Origin: Flavobacteriaceae bacterium
Lineage (GTDB): Bacteria; Bacteroidota; Bacteroidia; Flavobacteriales; Flavobacteriaceae
Length of the DNA stretch: 35,113 nt
Assembly (NCBI GenBank): GCA_013373635.1
Contig: JABXHN010000078.1
Location: forward strand, 1 to 35,113
Reading direction: 5' to 3'
A model generated the notes under the pieces. That model made no database searches, was not told the DNA's origin, and saw nothing but the letters and a program-made list of their open reading frames with translations. Both the position numbers and the translations under genes were made by a program. The stretch's first letter is position 1. The number at the start of each line of letters is the position of its first letter. Below are positions 7,426-16,155 of this stretch, piece after piece.

Positions 7426-8295
7426 TCAAAATAGATTCTTCTGAAGTGGTTCTTGAGGTTTCCCATAGTTTCTCCAATCACTACCAAGTTCGGTATAATA
7501 AATCCTTTCAATTACTTTGGGTATATCCGCATTAACATCACGCTTTTTTAAACCTTGTCTTACTGGAGTAGCCACCATTCCATCAGATGGAAATGGCTTG
7601 CACATGCTAAAAACATCCTCGTAAGTAAATTGACCATCAAGCCAACTACTCCACTCACTCACTGGTAGAATAGCTGGCATTCTTGGGCCAGAATGTGCAT
7701 TGGGGTTATTATGGATTACCCTCATCATTTCATTAGGCGCTGTAGTGATCACCGCAAAACTCTTTACAATTTCACCAGTTTCTGTATCTGTCCATTCATC
7801 CCAAATACATGCAATACCATATATATCAACATCTTTAAGAGCTAAATAGTGAGGATAAGTAACCTTCTTGCCTTCCAAATGATAGAATTCAAAAAAGCCT
7901 GTCACCGGTAAGACGCAACGATTCGACTGATAGAGCCTCCTCCAGGTTGGTCTGTCTTTTAAGGATTCCACCATTGCATTAGCCGTCTTAGAATACTTAT
8001 TTCTGAAGTCATAAGGATGAGCCTTAACCAACTTACCTTCTTTAGTTGTAACATCTATGTATTTAGCGAAACTTGGTATTACCCCCCATCGCATTCTTTG
8101 AATCTCATCAGCGCTATCAGCAGAAATTACAGTAAGCTCAGGGTGGTTGTCTTTATAGACATCCACAAAGTAATGACCAGAGGGAGCACCATTGTCAAGC
8201 ATCTTTTGAAACTCATTGCCGGTCATTTTTCTATATATTTCCTGAATATCTACCCACTGTTGGTTTGAAATCCTCGTAGAAACTGAATAGCACAT
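7426..8295 (-). CDS. SRAP domain protein (HMCES/YedK family, abasic-site crosslinker)
   Basis: SRAP proteins covalently trap abasic sites in single-stranded DNA through the amino group and thiol of Cys2, giving a DNA-protein crosslink that shields the lesion. I place the start at 8295 (289 aa), not at the upstream ATG (8337), because it puts the catalytic Cys at position 2 (MCYSVSTR). Other signature parts are present: N106 in the NAMVE stretch, E136 in VTGFFEFYH, and H201 in HSGPRMPAILP, plus the MRWGVIPSF motif (about 68-76). The length is somewhat above the 220-240 typical of bacterial members. SRAP genes are frequent cargo of phages and islands and may protect replication forks or counter base-excision-based defences. 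Confidence 0.92.
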   Translation of the reverse strand: MCYSVSTRISNQQWVDIQEIYRKMTGNEFQKMLDNGAPSGHYFVDVYKDNHPELTVISADSADEIQRMRWGVIPSFAKYIDVTTKEGKLVKAHPYDFRNKYSKTANAMVESLKDRPTWRRLYQSNRCVLPVTGFFEFYHLEGKKVTYPHYLALKDVDIYGIACIWDEWTDTETGEIVKSFAVITTAPNEMMRVIHNNPNAHSGPRMPAILPVSEWSSWLDGQFTYEDVFSMCKPFPSDGMVATPVRQGLKKRDVNADIPKVIERIYYTELGSDWRNYGKPQEPLQKNLF

Positions 8296-8352
8296 ACTCG
8301 AATTTACTACTTTAGGGAGGACAATACTGCAAACCATTCAGCTTTTAGGGCC

Positions 8353-8628
8353 ATGTTTGAAAACGTACCAGAGAACACTTTCAACCTTGACGAAACCACC
8401 AGAACAAAATGGAGGGCATTTGGAATGCAGAACGATAGAACCATCATGGCTATTATTCATGATAGGGACTTTGGCTATTATCCGTTCTACCTCGATGAAA
8501 TGAGCCAAAGACAAGAGCTTTATCAAGCCTATAAACCAGAAAATGGCCTTTCTAATGAATACATTGTCTCGGAATATCTTATTGAGTCAGATGAAGAGAT
8601 AACAGATTTTTCGCTTGAGGGATGGTAG
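8353..8628 (+). CDS. Small acidic protein divergent from the SRAP gene
   Basis: 91 aa, not recognised. Rich in Asp/Glu and aromatic residues; the middle reads TIMAIIHDRDFGYYPFYLDEMSQRQ. No signal or membrane segment. It starts 57 bp from the SRAP start on the opposite strand, so the two probably share a bidirectional promoter. A linked role in DNA damage or a DNA-mimic function is conceivable given the acidity, but this is speculation. The coding call is moderate because the frame is short. Confidence 0.5.
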   Translation: MFENVPENTFNLDETTRTKWRAFGMQNDRTIMAIIHDRDFGYYPFYLDEMSQRQELYQAYKPENGLSNEYIVSEYLIESDEEITDFSLEGW

Positions 8629-8951
8629 AACTATGTATAAATCCTTTGAGTCATCCTCGGGATAATCATTTTCTCAAACTAGATAGGAATAAAAATAACA
8701 CACAAAATAGTCACTGATCTGTAAATCCAATTCCATGACATACTTCACCTGTATGTTTACTAGTTATTCAACGAATATAATCATTCAACTACTTAAGGTA
8801 TTATAAGGTTATTAACTTAATAGTTTTCTTGCTTGCAGATAAGTTTAATTAATTTGTGAAGGTAGAATTTCCAAATAACCCAAACAATGCCCAAAATGGC
8901 TCCTATTGAACAATATTTACCTAAAGTTCAGTCAATAATGAGTCACTAAGT
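8629..8951. other. Gene-free convergent spacer
   Basis: It lies between the 3' ends of the 91-aa gene (+) and the EACC1-like gene (-). It is AT-rich. I see no ORF above 20 codons worth reporting, no clear hairpin-plus-T-run and no obvious repeat family. Terminators for both flanking genes should be here but are not recognisable. Confidence 0.5.
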
Positions 8952-9278
8952 TTATACAAACTCAATTACAGCATCACCATCTGAGGAACCAATCTGATTT
9001 ATCAATTCTACTGTCTTACTATCCTGTAATTGCTGTGGTGTTACTTTAATCACCCTTTTGCTTGTCGTTACTCGAACTGGCCTTTTAGTTTTTATTACAA
9101 TAACTCTAATTACTCTTTCTAAATATGGACTAGCTGCAAGGGCAAGATTAATAATGTCTAAAGCATCTAATGATCGCGTCTGTATTTTAGGCTGTATATC
9201 TGATTGAAAACCTTCTTGATCCAAAGAAACCATCAAATCTTTGGTCGTATTTGAATCTGATAAAATTTTTATTGCCAT
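8952..9278 (-). CDS. Small partner of the CHAT protease, resembles EACC1
   Basis: 108 aa. It starts with a strand and helix (MAIKILSDSNTTKDLMVSLD). A hydrophobic Ala/Leu helix follows (DALDIINLALAASPYLERVIRVIVI, about 39-63). Then come basic strands (KTKRPVRVTTSKRVIKVTPQQL) and a last helix. This order (N-terminal strand, apolar helix, R/K-rich beta-hairpin of the type RVRI..DG, C-terminal helix) resembles EACC1, the effector-associated constant component described with caspase-like, trypsin-like and CHAT effectors in bacterial conflict systems. It starts 22 bp after the stop of the CHAT gene on the same strand. The resemblance is from memory of the fold pattern and needs a profile search. 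It could also be a dedicated substrate or inhibitor of the protease. Confidence 0.6.
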   Translation of the reverse strand: MAIKILSDSNTTKDLMVSLDQEGFQSDIQPKIQTRSLDALDIINLALAASPYLERVIRVIVIKTKRPVRVTTSKRVIKVTPQQLQDSKTVELINQIGSSDGDAVIEFV

Positions 9279-9300
9279 GTTTATTAAAGATTGAAGTATA

Positions 9301-11748
9301 TTATTTAAAAAAACTTAATCTATTGGGGTTACCTTCTAAAACCCAAGGTAAAACATTAAGACCATATTTATCCCTTCCTTTTTTACCAAAAGTAATTTGA
9401 AAAGCCTCAATTATACACTCTTTCTGTTTCAAGGTTTTATAAAAATCACTCATTAACTCCGTACTGATTTCATCATTGACTTGACACAAGGATGAAATTA
9501 CCGTTTTTGAGCCTGCCTGCATAAAGCTCCTAGCCAAGGTAGAAGGACTTTCCATTCCAAGCACCTTGCCCCTTCCTGAATCACAAGAAGCTAAAACAAC
9601 GAGTTCTGAATTGGTCAAATCAATGGATTTAATATCCAAATCCGTTACAATTCCATTCTCTGTCTCCAGGATATTCAGTCCGCCAAAATCCAGCTCTGAA
9701 TCACCCCCATTGAGATTTCTAGCATGAGCTGAAAGGTGAATTAGTCCTTTCTGGCTTAGTGAGTTTAAAATATTTGAAGCGTTAAAATCTTCTCCTTTGA
9801 CAGCTTCACAATTAAAATACCTCTCTAACCTTTCTACTTCTTTGCTTCCAACTGTACCTAAAACATCATTTTTAGCACATCCACCTATGAAAATATCATC
9901 ATTAATAATCCGCTTCTCATTTGTTAAAAATGATTCAAAGAAATAGCCCTGATGACTCCTAGACACCATTAACAAGTCAATCAATGATTCATTCTCATCA
10001 GTAAAAGGAATACCTTCTAAAGGGATAGCTGAAAATGGAGGTTTTAAATCAAGAATAAGATGTTCGTAACCCACAACCTCTTCAGAAATAACTCCTAAAA
10101 TCTCTTGAAACGTGGACAAGTCATAGTTTTTGATTAATCCTGCCTGTTCATATGAAAGTTGAAATAACAATGTTTCAATTTTCTCTAAAACATCAACATA
10201 TGTGTAGCCTAATTTCCTTCTTGATACTTGGTTATTAATCAAGTCCCATTTAATCAGATGTAAACCTGTATTTGTTTGAACGATCCTCAGTACAACAGTC
10301 CTTTTTCCATCCTTGTATGATTGGTATGACTTTAGTTTTAAGTAGTCCAATGAGATAATTGAAGTAAAATCACCTTGCAAATCATGAGATCTGCCAATGC
10401 TTGAAAGAAATAGCTTAGTTCTTTTCTTATTGAGTTCAAGTGTCTCACACAACCATTGATAATTCCTTCTTAACTGATCTTCAGTAGAATCTGGAAAAAA
10501 ATTTATTAATTCAATTTCTTGATATAACTGCTTCACTTGTTCGAATAAGGCTTTCAACTGTCCTTCTTCAATTTCAGTAAGGCTATTCTTAAGATTGTAA
10601 TAATCAATTTTAACAGCTAAACTCTCCAAGAGAGTCGTGTTCAAATCATTAAAAAACTGAAATTCTTTGTAGTTATTAAAATCTGCTCTTAACCCGGATG
10701 GGTTGATAGTTGATTCAATTATTATTTCGTGGATTTTAGACTTATCAAATGTTTCAGAAGTATCTAAAATCCAGAACAATAAGTCATTCGGTCTTACACT
10801 AAAAAGATACAGGATCGTAACCCATAAACCATGCCCATCAGAGAATTCACATAAAACTGAAAAGTCAATTCTTAAATTTGCAACAAGGTTAACAAAAGCC
10901 TCTGGAAGAAGTTTCTGATCTTTCTTCTTTAGTGCTAATCCAAAACTTTGAAGTATGGTTGGATTTTGAGAAAGCAATAATGATAAAAGAAACATTCCTC
11001 TTTCATCTTTATTCAATTCATGATAGTGTTGACTAATTGTCTTTATATAAGAATCACTTTTATCAGATCTCAACATCGTCAGAGTTAAGATTGAGTGAAC
11101 CGATAATCCTATTAGTTCTGGATTGTTTGCGTTATTAAAAAGGAGGTCTTTGTCTAAGTAAGTATCTATTGCCTTATTATATAAGCCAACATTATGATAA
11201 ATAAAGCCCAAATCAATTGTCTGAGACACACTATATTCTCGAAAATTATAGGCCTTACTAATATTTTGGCCTAATTCCGAAAAAAAAACCGCCCTATTGC
11301 TTTCTCCTAAAACCGTGAAGTAGAAGGCAGCTTTTGACATTTTTTCACCCATTTCTGGATGTACCGGCTCATAAACATCTACTAGCATCCAGTGATGTAT
11401 TAGTATTCTAATTAAATTATAATCTCCACTATCTTTTGCAATTCGCAAGCCAAGGTGAATTGTTAAGTTCAGCCAATTAGGATTCAAATCATTGGATAAA
11501 TATTCTAAAATAAGACTCTTTAAGAGATAAAAAACGTTCCCCTTCTTAGATATCTGACACCAGATAATGTAGTTGTAATCAATAAAAAAGAGAGTATTTC
11601 GATCATCACAATTGAAGCTTTTAGCCTTCTCTATGTGAAATTCGCATTCTGAATAGTCTTCAGATTCAAGACCATTTCTAAATTGCATTAAATAATGAAG
11701 TGCTAAGTTATTTGTGTCTTCAGAATTTAGATTTTCGAATTCTTTCAT
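9301..11748 (-). CDS. TPR-like repeat CHAT-domain cysteine protease
   Basis: 815 aa, cytoplasmic, no signal peptide. Residues about 1-480 are alpha-helical with weak TPR-like repeats, clearest near 130-215 (AAFYFTVLGESNRAVFFSEL, then LGFIYHNVGLYNKAIDTYL). The C-terminal part (about 540-815) is a CHAT (caspase HetF-associated with TPRs) peptidase. His675 is in GLIHLSAHA and Cys722 in LVVLASCDSG, followed by ARSFMQAGSKTVISSLCQVND, the usual conserved helix and strand. CHAT proteases in bacteria act as effectors in defence and signalling, for example TPR-CHAT in type III-E CRISPR and gasdermin activation. No gasdermin or CRISPR gene is nearby. The likely partner is the small protein encoded just downstream (8952-9278). 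Catalytic dyad intact; target unknown. Confidence 0.9.
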   Translation of the reverse strand: MKEFENLNSEDTNNLALHYLMQFRNGLESEDYSECEFHIEKAKSFNCDDRNTLFFIDYNYIIWCQISKKGNVFYLLKSLILEYLSNDLNPNWLNLTIHLGLRIAKDSGDYNLIRILIHHWMLVDVYEPVHPEMGEKMSKAAFYFTVLGESNRAVFFSELGQNISKAYNFREYSVSQTIDLGFIYHNVGLYNKAIDTYLDKDLLFNNANNPELIGLSVHSILTLTMLRSDKSDSYIKTISQHYHELNKDERGMFLLSLLLSQNPTILQSFGLALKKKDQKLLPEAFVNLVANLRIDFSVLCEFSDGHGLWVTILYLFSVRPNDLLFWILDTSETFDKSKIHEIIIESTINPSGLRADFNNYKEFQFFNDLNTTLLESLAVKIDYYNLKNSLTEIEEGQLKALFEQVKQLYQEIELINFFPDSTEDQLRRNYQWLCETLELNKKRTKLFLSSIGRSHDLQGDFTSIISLDYLKLKSYQSYKDGKRTVVLRIVQTNTGLHLIKWDLINNQVSRRKLGYTYVDVLEKIETLLFQLSYEQAGLIKNYDLSTFQEILGVISEEVVGYEHLILDLKPPFSAIPLEGIPFTDENESLIDLLMVSRSHQGYFFESFLTNEKRIINDDIFIGGCAKNDVLGTVGSKEVERLERYFNCEAVKGEDFNASNILNSLSQKGLIHLSAHARNLNGGDSELDFGGLNILETENGIVTDLDIKSIDLTNSELVVLASCDSGRGKVLGMESPSTLARSFMQAGSKTVISSLCQVNDEISTELMSDFYKTLKQKECIIEAFQITFGKKGRDKYGLNVLPWVLEGNPNRLSFFK

Positions 11749-11925
11749 ATTGTTAGTGTTTACTAGGGCTTAACGCATGAAGCTCAATAAATTAATTTAT
11801 GTAGCTCTTAATTACATAGAGAAGAAGTTGTTTTAAATCAATAATTGTAAATCTCTTTTCTAGTTTGAATGGATTGTTTTTAACCCCTCCAGTTTTGAGT
11901 TATGTTGTTTATATAAGTCTATAAT

Positions 11926-13746
11926 CTAACTAATCTCTGATACTACCTTTTCTTGGTCTGGATCGAAGCAGATATAACTGAAAGGGATATTGATGAACTT
12001 CTTTAAGTGCAGAAAATACTGCGTCTCTAAATCACTGGGCTTAATATGTGAAACAAGTACTAACTCATTGGCTTCTTCTTTATTTGGAAAAAGAGAATAT
12101 TCCAACAATTGGCCTAATGATTCTCTTATTGATGAAATCAAGCTATTATAAGTCTTGATTTCATAGAATACATAACCCTTACTCGTCTTTCGAACGATGT
12201 CAATCCTAGATGCGCCATAAGCTGTGCATTCTCTTTTTACATTCTTTAGACCATACTTCCCTTGTAAATAATTCAGTAGCTTCTTTTGAATTTCATTATG
12301 CTTAAAGCTTAGCTCTACATCTCGCTTAAATCCACTTTTTCTCTTTCCTTTGTTAGCTAAGTCTGCGTTATAACTTCCACTGTTCTCAAATGAAAAACCT
12401 GACTTTAACTTACCCTCAATCTTTTCAGTAAAGTTCTTCTGAAAGTCCATCAAAACGTAACGCATTGATGGAATGTCATTTTTATTCTCAATCTCAAGCA
12501 AGTCCTCCGATAACCTTGAAAGTTCAGCAACCGGAAACCTAATATTGAAAAGTTTCCATGGATCATCTTTAACCCAATCTTCTAGTGCATCCCCAGACAA
12601 CCCCTGCTTGATTAGGTCACGTTTCATCTGATCGTACCAACCTCTACTTTTATACTCTGCTAGGACCTGTTCAGATTGAGTTTTATCTAATACCTCTACA
12701 TCTTTTAAAGTTGTTACCCAATAGTCCGTTTTTGTATCCCAATCTCGTGTGAAAAGCGTGATGTCATAAACTTCTCCGCTATGTTTATCTCTTGATCTAT
12801 GAATAGGTTCAAGAAACCCATACTTAAAGCCATTAAGCACAGTATCTCCATCAAAAATCCATTCTTCATGTCCAAATCCCTTTTCAGATTCATGTGAGTC
12901 ATTTTTTGATTTACCATAGCGACCGGAAGGCTTTATCCAGTTATTTGTATTCCAGGTTATCCTTGCCAACTTGGAGTGTTTGTTCAGCACTTTTTTAAGT
13001 GCATCGTAGCTATCATCCAATGCTTCCACATAAGATTTAGATTCGCTTAGCAAGCTGTCCCAATCATAAGAACCTATGTCATCGAAGCTTATTTTGGGCC
13101 AACTCCACTCTGGTTTTTTCTGAAACTCTACCAGAATTGCAAGCTTATCTTCTGGAAGCTTCTTTTTAGTAGAATTATAACCATCAAGTTTATATCCTAT
13201 CCAACGGTCTGCCCCGTTAACTTCTACATTAAAGAAGATATCTTGGTCTACTCCCTTATAAATTCTGGGCCAGAAATAGCGCGCAATTTTCGATTCATGG
13301 CCAGAGAGCCATTTTCTATCTGCTTTAAATTTGTAACCATCCTCCACTAGCTGCTTTGCCCAATATTCTACCTTACTGATTATGGGGTTTAGTTTTTGAA
13401 TATAAAGTTTATGGTTAGGATTGTCTTTTCTGTATTCCGCTCCAACAATTGAGTGGTAGTATTCAAGCTCATCTTTTGTGAAAAAATTAAATCCACCTTC
13501 ATGAAAAGTCATTTCGAAACCTAAAACATCCTTGATGTAGTTTTTATATGAATCACTGGTTTCAAATTTTAGCTTATCTCCTGTTGCAATTGTATATGCC
13601 TCACGTAAAAGCTGTTTGAATCGGTATTCCTTTCCATTGACAACAACATAATATTGACTCCAGACCAAATCTTTCGGAACCCCTTCCCTGTCAATCTTCT
13701 GAGCGGATTTAAATATATGGTCAGTCTTAATTGGATTGAGTTTCAT
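11926..13746 (-). CDS. Putative type IV (modification-dependent) restriction enzyme: ScoMcrA-like head plus PD-(D/E)XK
   Basis: 606 aa. Residues about 5-85 match the N-terminal head found in ScoMcrA-like restriction proteins (DHIFKSAQKIDREGVP, YYVVVNGKEYRFKQLLREA, ending LGFEMTFHE). The C-terminus (about 490-606) is a restriction-type PD-(D/E)XK domain: D516 in SRIDIV, E529-x-K531 in VFYEIKT, then GQLLEY. The large middle holds the motif GFGHEEWIF near residue 295 and a beta-rich stretch after it (KYGFLEPIHR, VYDITLFTRD). I cannot assign this middle, and it could be the modified-DNA reader. Its start is 68 bp downstream of the HNH gene, same strand, so it may belong to the hsd transcript. Cleavage of modified phage DNA is the best guess. 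Confidence 0.75.
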   Translation of the reverse strand: MKLNPIKTDHIFKSAQKIDREGVPKDLVWSQYYVVVNGKEYRFKQLLREAYTIATGDKLKFETSDSYKNYIKDVLGFEMTFHEGGFNFFTKDELEYYHSIVGAEYRKDNPNHKLYIQKLNPIISKVEYWAKQLVEDGYKFKADRKWLSGHESKIARYFWPRIYKGVDQDIFFNVEVNGADRWIGYKLDGYNSTKKKLPEDKLAILVEFQKKPEWSWPKISFDDIGSYDWDSLLSESKSYVEALDDSYDALKKVLNKHSKLARITWNTNNWIKPSGRYGKSKNDSHESEKGFGHEEWIFDGDTVLNGFKYGFLEPIHRSRDKHSGEVYDITLFTRDWDTKTDYWVTTLKDVEVLDKTQSEQVLAEYKSRGWYDQMKRDLIKQGLSGDALEDWVKDDPWKLFNIRFPVAELSRLSEDLLEIENKNDIPSMRYVLMDFQKNFTEKIEGKLKSGFSFENSGSYNADLANKGKRKSGFKRDVELSFKHNEIQKKLLNYLQGKYGLKNVKRECTAYGASRIDIVRKTSKGYVFYEIKTYNSLISSIRESLGQLLEYSLFPNKEEANELVLVSHIKPSDLETQYFLHLKKFINIPFSYICFDPDQEKVVSEIS

Positions 13747-13814
13747 TTATGTGCATTTATGGATAAAGATTCTCCAATTATTTAGCTTGGCTATTTTTAA
13801 TTCAAATAATTCCA

Positions 13815-14627
13815 TTAGACTGGGAAATTATCATTTACCATGGCCGAATATTGAGCTTTAGAACTTCTCATTTCATTCATTAAGGAAATAGCTTTATCTA
13901 TTTCGTTTTGATCAATCTGCGGAGAAGGCTTTAATTTGGAAATTAATTCGGTACCCTGAACAAGACGAAAGTGAGCATACCTTAATTCGTACAAATTACT
14001 CGTTCCTTTTTCGCCTTTTCTATTCAATCCTAAAGCCGCGATAGTCTTTTTCCCTCGATGGTTTTTATCAACACCTGTCGCCAATGCACCTACGAATCTG
14101 ATTTTTTCTCTGGGATTTTCATAAATGGGATTTATAAAGAATGGTTTCTCCTTTTGCAGCAATTGTGGTTGATGATGATTCAACACTCTATTTTGCGGTC
14201 TTCTTAAAGGAAAGAGGTTTTCTTTGTTCCGCCTGTTACAGATTTCGCAAGCAAAAAGGAGGTTATCATAGTTATAAGAAAGCCAATAATAACCTGGTCC
14301 ATTATAATCTTCTTTTTCATTTTGAACCCACGCTTTCTTAGGTCTAAAGTGCTCAACATCACCTGAGGATGTAGCCTCTACATTTCTTTCACAAAAAGCG
14401 CACTTGCCATACTGACTTTCCTTGAGTCTATTCTTGATCTCTTTATGACCATATATCTTGTTATCTATATCACCTTTTTTCCATAGTCGAGTACGAGTGT
14501 CGAAATTTGCTGCGTCACTGTCATACAAGGCTTTGATTGTGTTTACTGCAGCAGTAATCTTACAGTTACCTTTTTTATCTTTTATTTCTGGGCACTCCCC
14601 TCTACGCTCCTTACTTATCTGGATCAT
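13815..14627 (-). CDS. HNH endonuclease, PtuB-like (Septu-type pair)
   Basis: 270 aa. The HNH domain lies at about 73-141. It has zinc Cys pairs C76-x2-C79 and C127-x2-C130, the catalytic core DVEHFRPK with His93, then YNYDNLLFACEICNRRNKENLFPL with N122 and N131. The arrangement VEHFRPK...W/Y...NL..AC..CN..K.NLFPL is that of HNH proteins paired with AAA ATPases (TIGR02646/PtuB-like, as in Septu and some retrons). The start lies 17 bp inside the 3' end of the AAA ATPase gene, so translation is coupled. It is presumed to degrade DNA or another nucleic acid when the ATPase senses infection. No reverse transcriptase or msr/msd is near, so this is not a retron. Confidence 0.85.
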   Translation of the reverse strand: MIQISKERRGECPEIKDKKGNCKITAAVNTIKALYDSDAANFDTRTRLWKKGDIDNKIYGHKEIKNRLKESQYGKCAFCERNVEATSSGDVEHFRPKKAWVQNEKEDYNGPGYYWLSYNYDNLLFACEICNRRNKENLFPLRRPQNRVLNHHQPQLLQKEKPFFINPIYENPREKIRFVGALATGVDKNHRGKKTIAALGLNRKGEKGTSNLYELRYAHFRLVQGTELISKLKPSPQIDQNEIDKAISLMNEMRSSKAQYSAMVNDNFPV

Positions 14628-16155
14628 TAATCTTAGATGCTATGTGGTTTATTAATTGCATTGCTTTAATTTCTGTGAGAGTTTCACCAGTAGGTAAAAC
14701 TCCATACTCATCTTCCAACTCTTTTAATGCTTCTGCATCTTTATTACTCATGGGATAAGTATTAATAATCCTCTCTTTCAATTGGATATAAAAATCTAGG
14801 GAAGTGGGCCTAGCACTTTCAAGACCAAAATATTCACTAACAAGAACCTGATCGATACGCCAGTTATGTATTCGGTGAGTATTCTTATCAACAATGATTT
14901 TTTCCTCACCTTTTTTAAATAGGAAAATATCTGCTTTTTCAGCAGACTGAACTATAAGTGGACTATGAGTTGAAACAATCATTTGACTGTTTTCATGAAT
15001 CGTATCATATCGCTTTAACAAGTAGGAATAATCTCTTTGCCAATTTGGATTTAAATGTGTGTCTGGCTCATCAAGTAAATAAAGAGCATCGGATTTACTA
15101 GTTAAAAGAATTAGTCCTAGAACTGATGTTAATTGTAGTTCTCCTTCACTAAGACCGTTAAAATCATGTTTAATACTTTGCCCATTCTTGACTATTTGTG
15201 TTGTTATATTCCAGAATAGTCTCATTCGATGAGCGGCCTCTATTACATCAAATATTCTTACAGGATCTTTAAACTCTTCCAAAAAGGATTGACTAAGAGA
15301 TTCAAAATCAAGATTGTTTAATACAATAAACTCATCAACTCCATCTACTTCAACTTCATTTTCATCCCTGTACATCGGAGGAGCTGAAGTAGACATTTGG
15401 TTTTGAATTAAAAGCTCAATAAACCTTAAGACGTCACCGGATAGATTCCAAAACCTTCCAAATTCGGAGTAACCACTACTCTCAAACTTCTCAACGCCAG
15501 TGTGATTTTTGACATTATAAAAGTCTGGGTTGCAAAGGACTATTTGGATTGAAGAAGTATTCTCGATTCCAGCATATTCAAAAAACAATTCCTCAATTAA
15601 CTCACTGAAATCAGAGTGATTCTTAACAATCCAAAGCGTAAGAAAAAGTAACTGACTATAGTCTTCTTGAATATAAAATACCTTTTCTAGTAACCTATTA
15701 AGTTGTGTTTTCCCACTTTTTAATCGATTCTCTCTTAAAGAGCTATGACGATAAAGCAAACTTTTAAGTCTCTTATTTTCGCCCGAGTAATACACGAATA
15801 TATTATCAGGCAAATACTTATTATCTTTTTCCTTAAGAAATTGACGAAACTCTATCTGATTGCCATTCAATAGAATCTCCAACTTTTGCTCAATTGCCTT
15901 TATTTGAAGTTCATTCCCTTTGCATTGATAGGTAATATCAAAATCAAAAAATTCTTTGCTTGTGGTTTTCGTAAAGTATTCTTCATCTTTTGCTAGGTCT
16001 AAATCTCTAATAATGATTGTTATAGCTTCAATTAAGTTAGACTTACCTAAGCCATTTTTTCCAATCAAAAGAGTGATTAGCGGATCGTCTTCAAATTCGA
16101 ACCATTGGTCTACGAGATTATTGTATCTAGAAACCCAAAGCTTCTTAATCTTCAA
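14611..16155 (-). CDS. AAA/ABC-type ATPase, PtuA-like, coupled to HNH nuclease
   Basis: 514 aa. Walker A is GKNGLGKS (32-39). The ABC-like signature is GLSEGELQL (about 336-344). Walker B is LYLLDEPD with D362-E363, and the H-loop is IVSTHSP with His397. The tail contains IHNWRIDQVLVSEYFGLESARP, a pattern I associate with ATPases of AAA-HNH defence pairs. There is no TOPRIM DxD region, so it is not a Gabija or OLD nuclease. It starts 4 bp before the hsdS stop (ATGA) and overlaps the HNH gene by 17 bp. This makes it gene five of a six-gene operon. It is the likely sensor and switch for the HNH nuclease. The name PtuA-like is by architecture. Confidence 0.82.
   Translation of the reverse strand: MKIKKLWVSRYNNLVDQWFEFEDDPLITLLIGKNGLGKSNLIEAITIIIRDLDLAKDEEYFTKTTSKEFFDFDITYQCKGNELQIKAIEQKLEILLNGNQIEFRQFLKEKDNKYLPDNIFVYYSGENKRLKSLLYRHSSLRENRLKSGKTQLNRLLEKVFYIQEDYSQLLFLTLWIVKNHSDFSELIEELFFEYAGIENTSSIQIVLCNPDFYNVKNHTGVEKFESSGYSEFGRFWNLSGDVLRFIELLIQNQMSTSAPPMYRDENEVEVDGVDEFIVLNNLDFESLSQSFLEEFKDPVRIFDVIEAAHRMRLFWNITTQIVKNGQSIKHDFNGLSEGELQLTSVLGLILLTSKSDALYLLDEPDTHLNPNWQRDYSYLLKRYDTIHENSQMIVSTHSPLIVQSAEKADIFLFKKGEEKIIVDKNTHRIHNWRIDQVLVSEYFGLESARPTSLDFYIQLKERIINTYPMSNKDAEALKELEDEYGVLPTGETLTEIKAMQLINHIASKINDPDK

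Noticed and set aside
8296-8337. Longer start (8337) for the SRAP protein
   Set aside because: It would bury the catalytic Cys at position 16; SRAP chemistry needs Cys as residue 2, given by the start at 8295.
13815-16155. Retron or Gabija system
   Set aside because: The AAA/HNH pair recalls retron effectors, but no reverse transcriptase or msr/msd is present. The ATPase lacks a TOPRIM region and there is no UvrD-like helicase, so Gabija does not fit.
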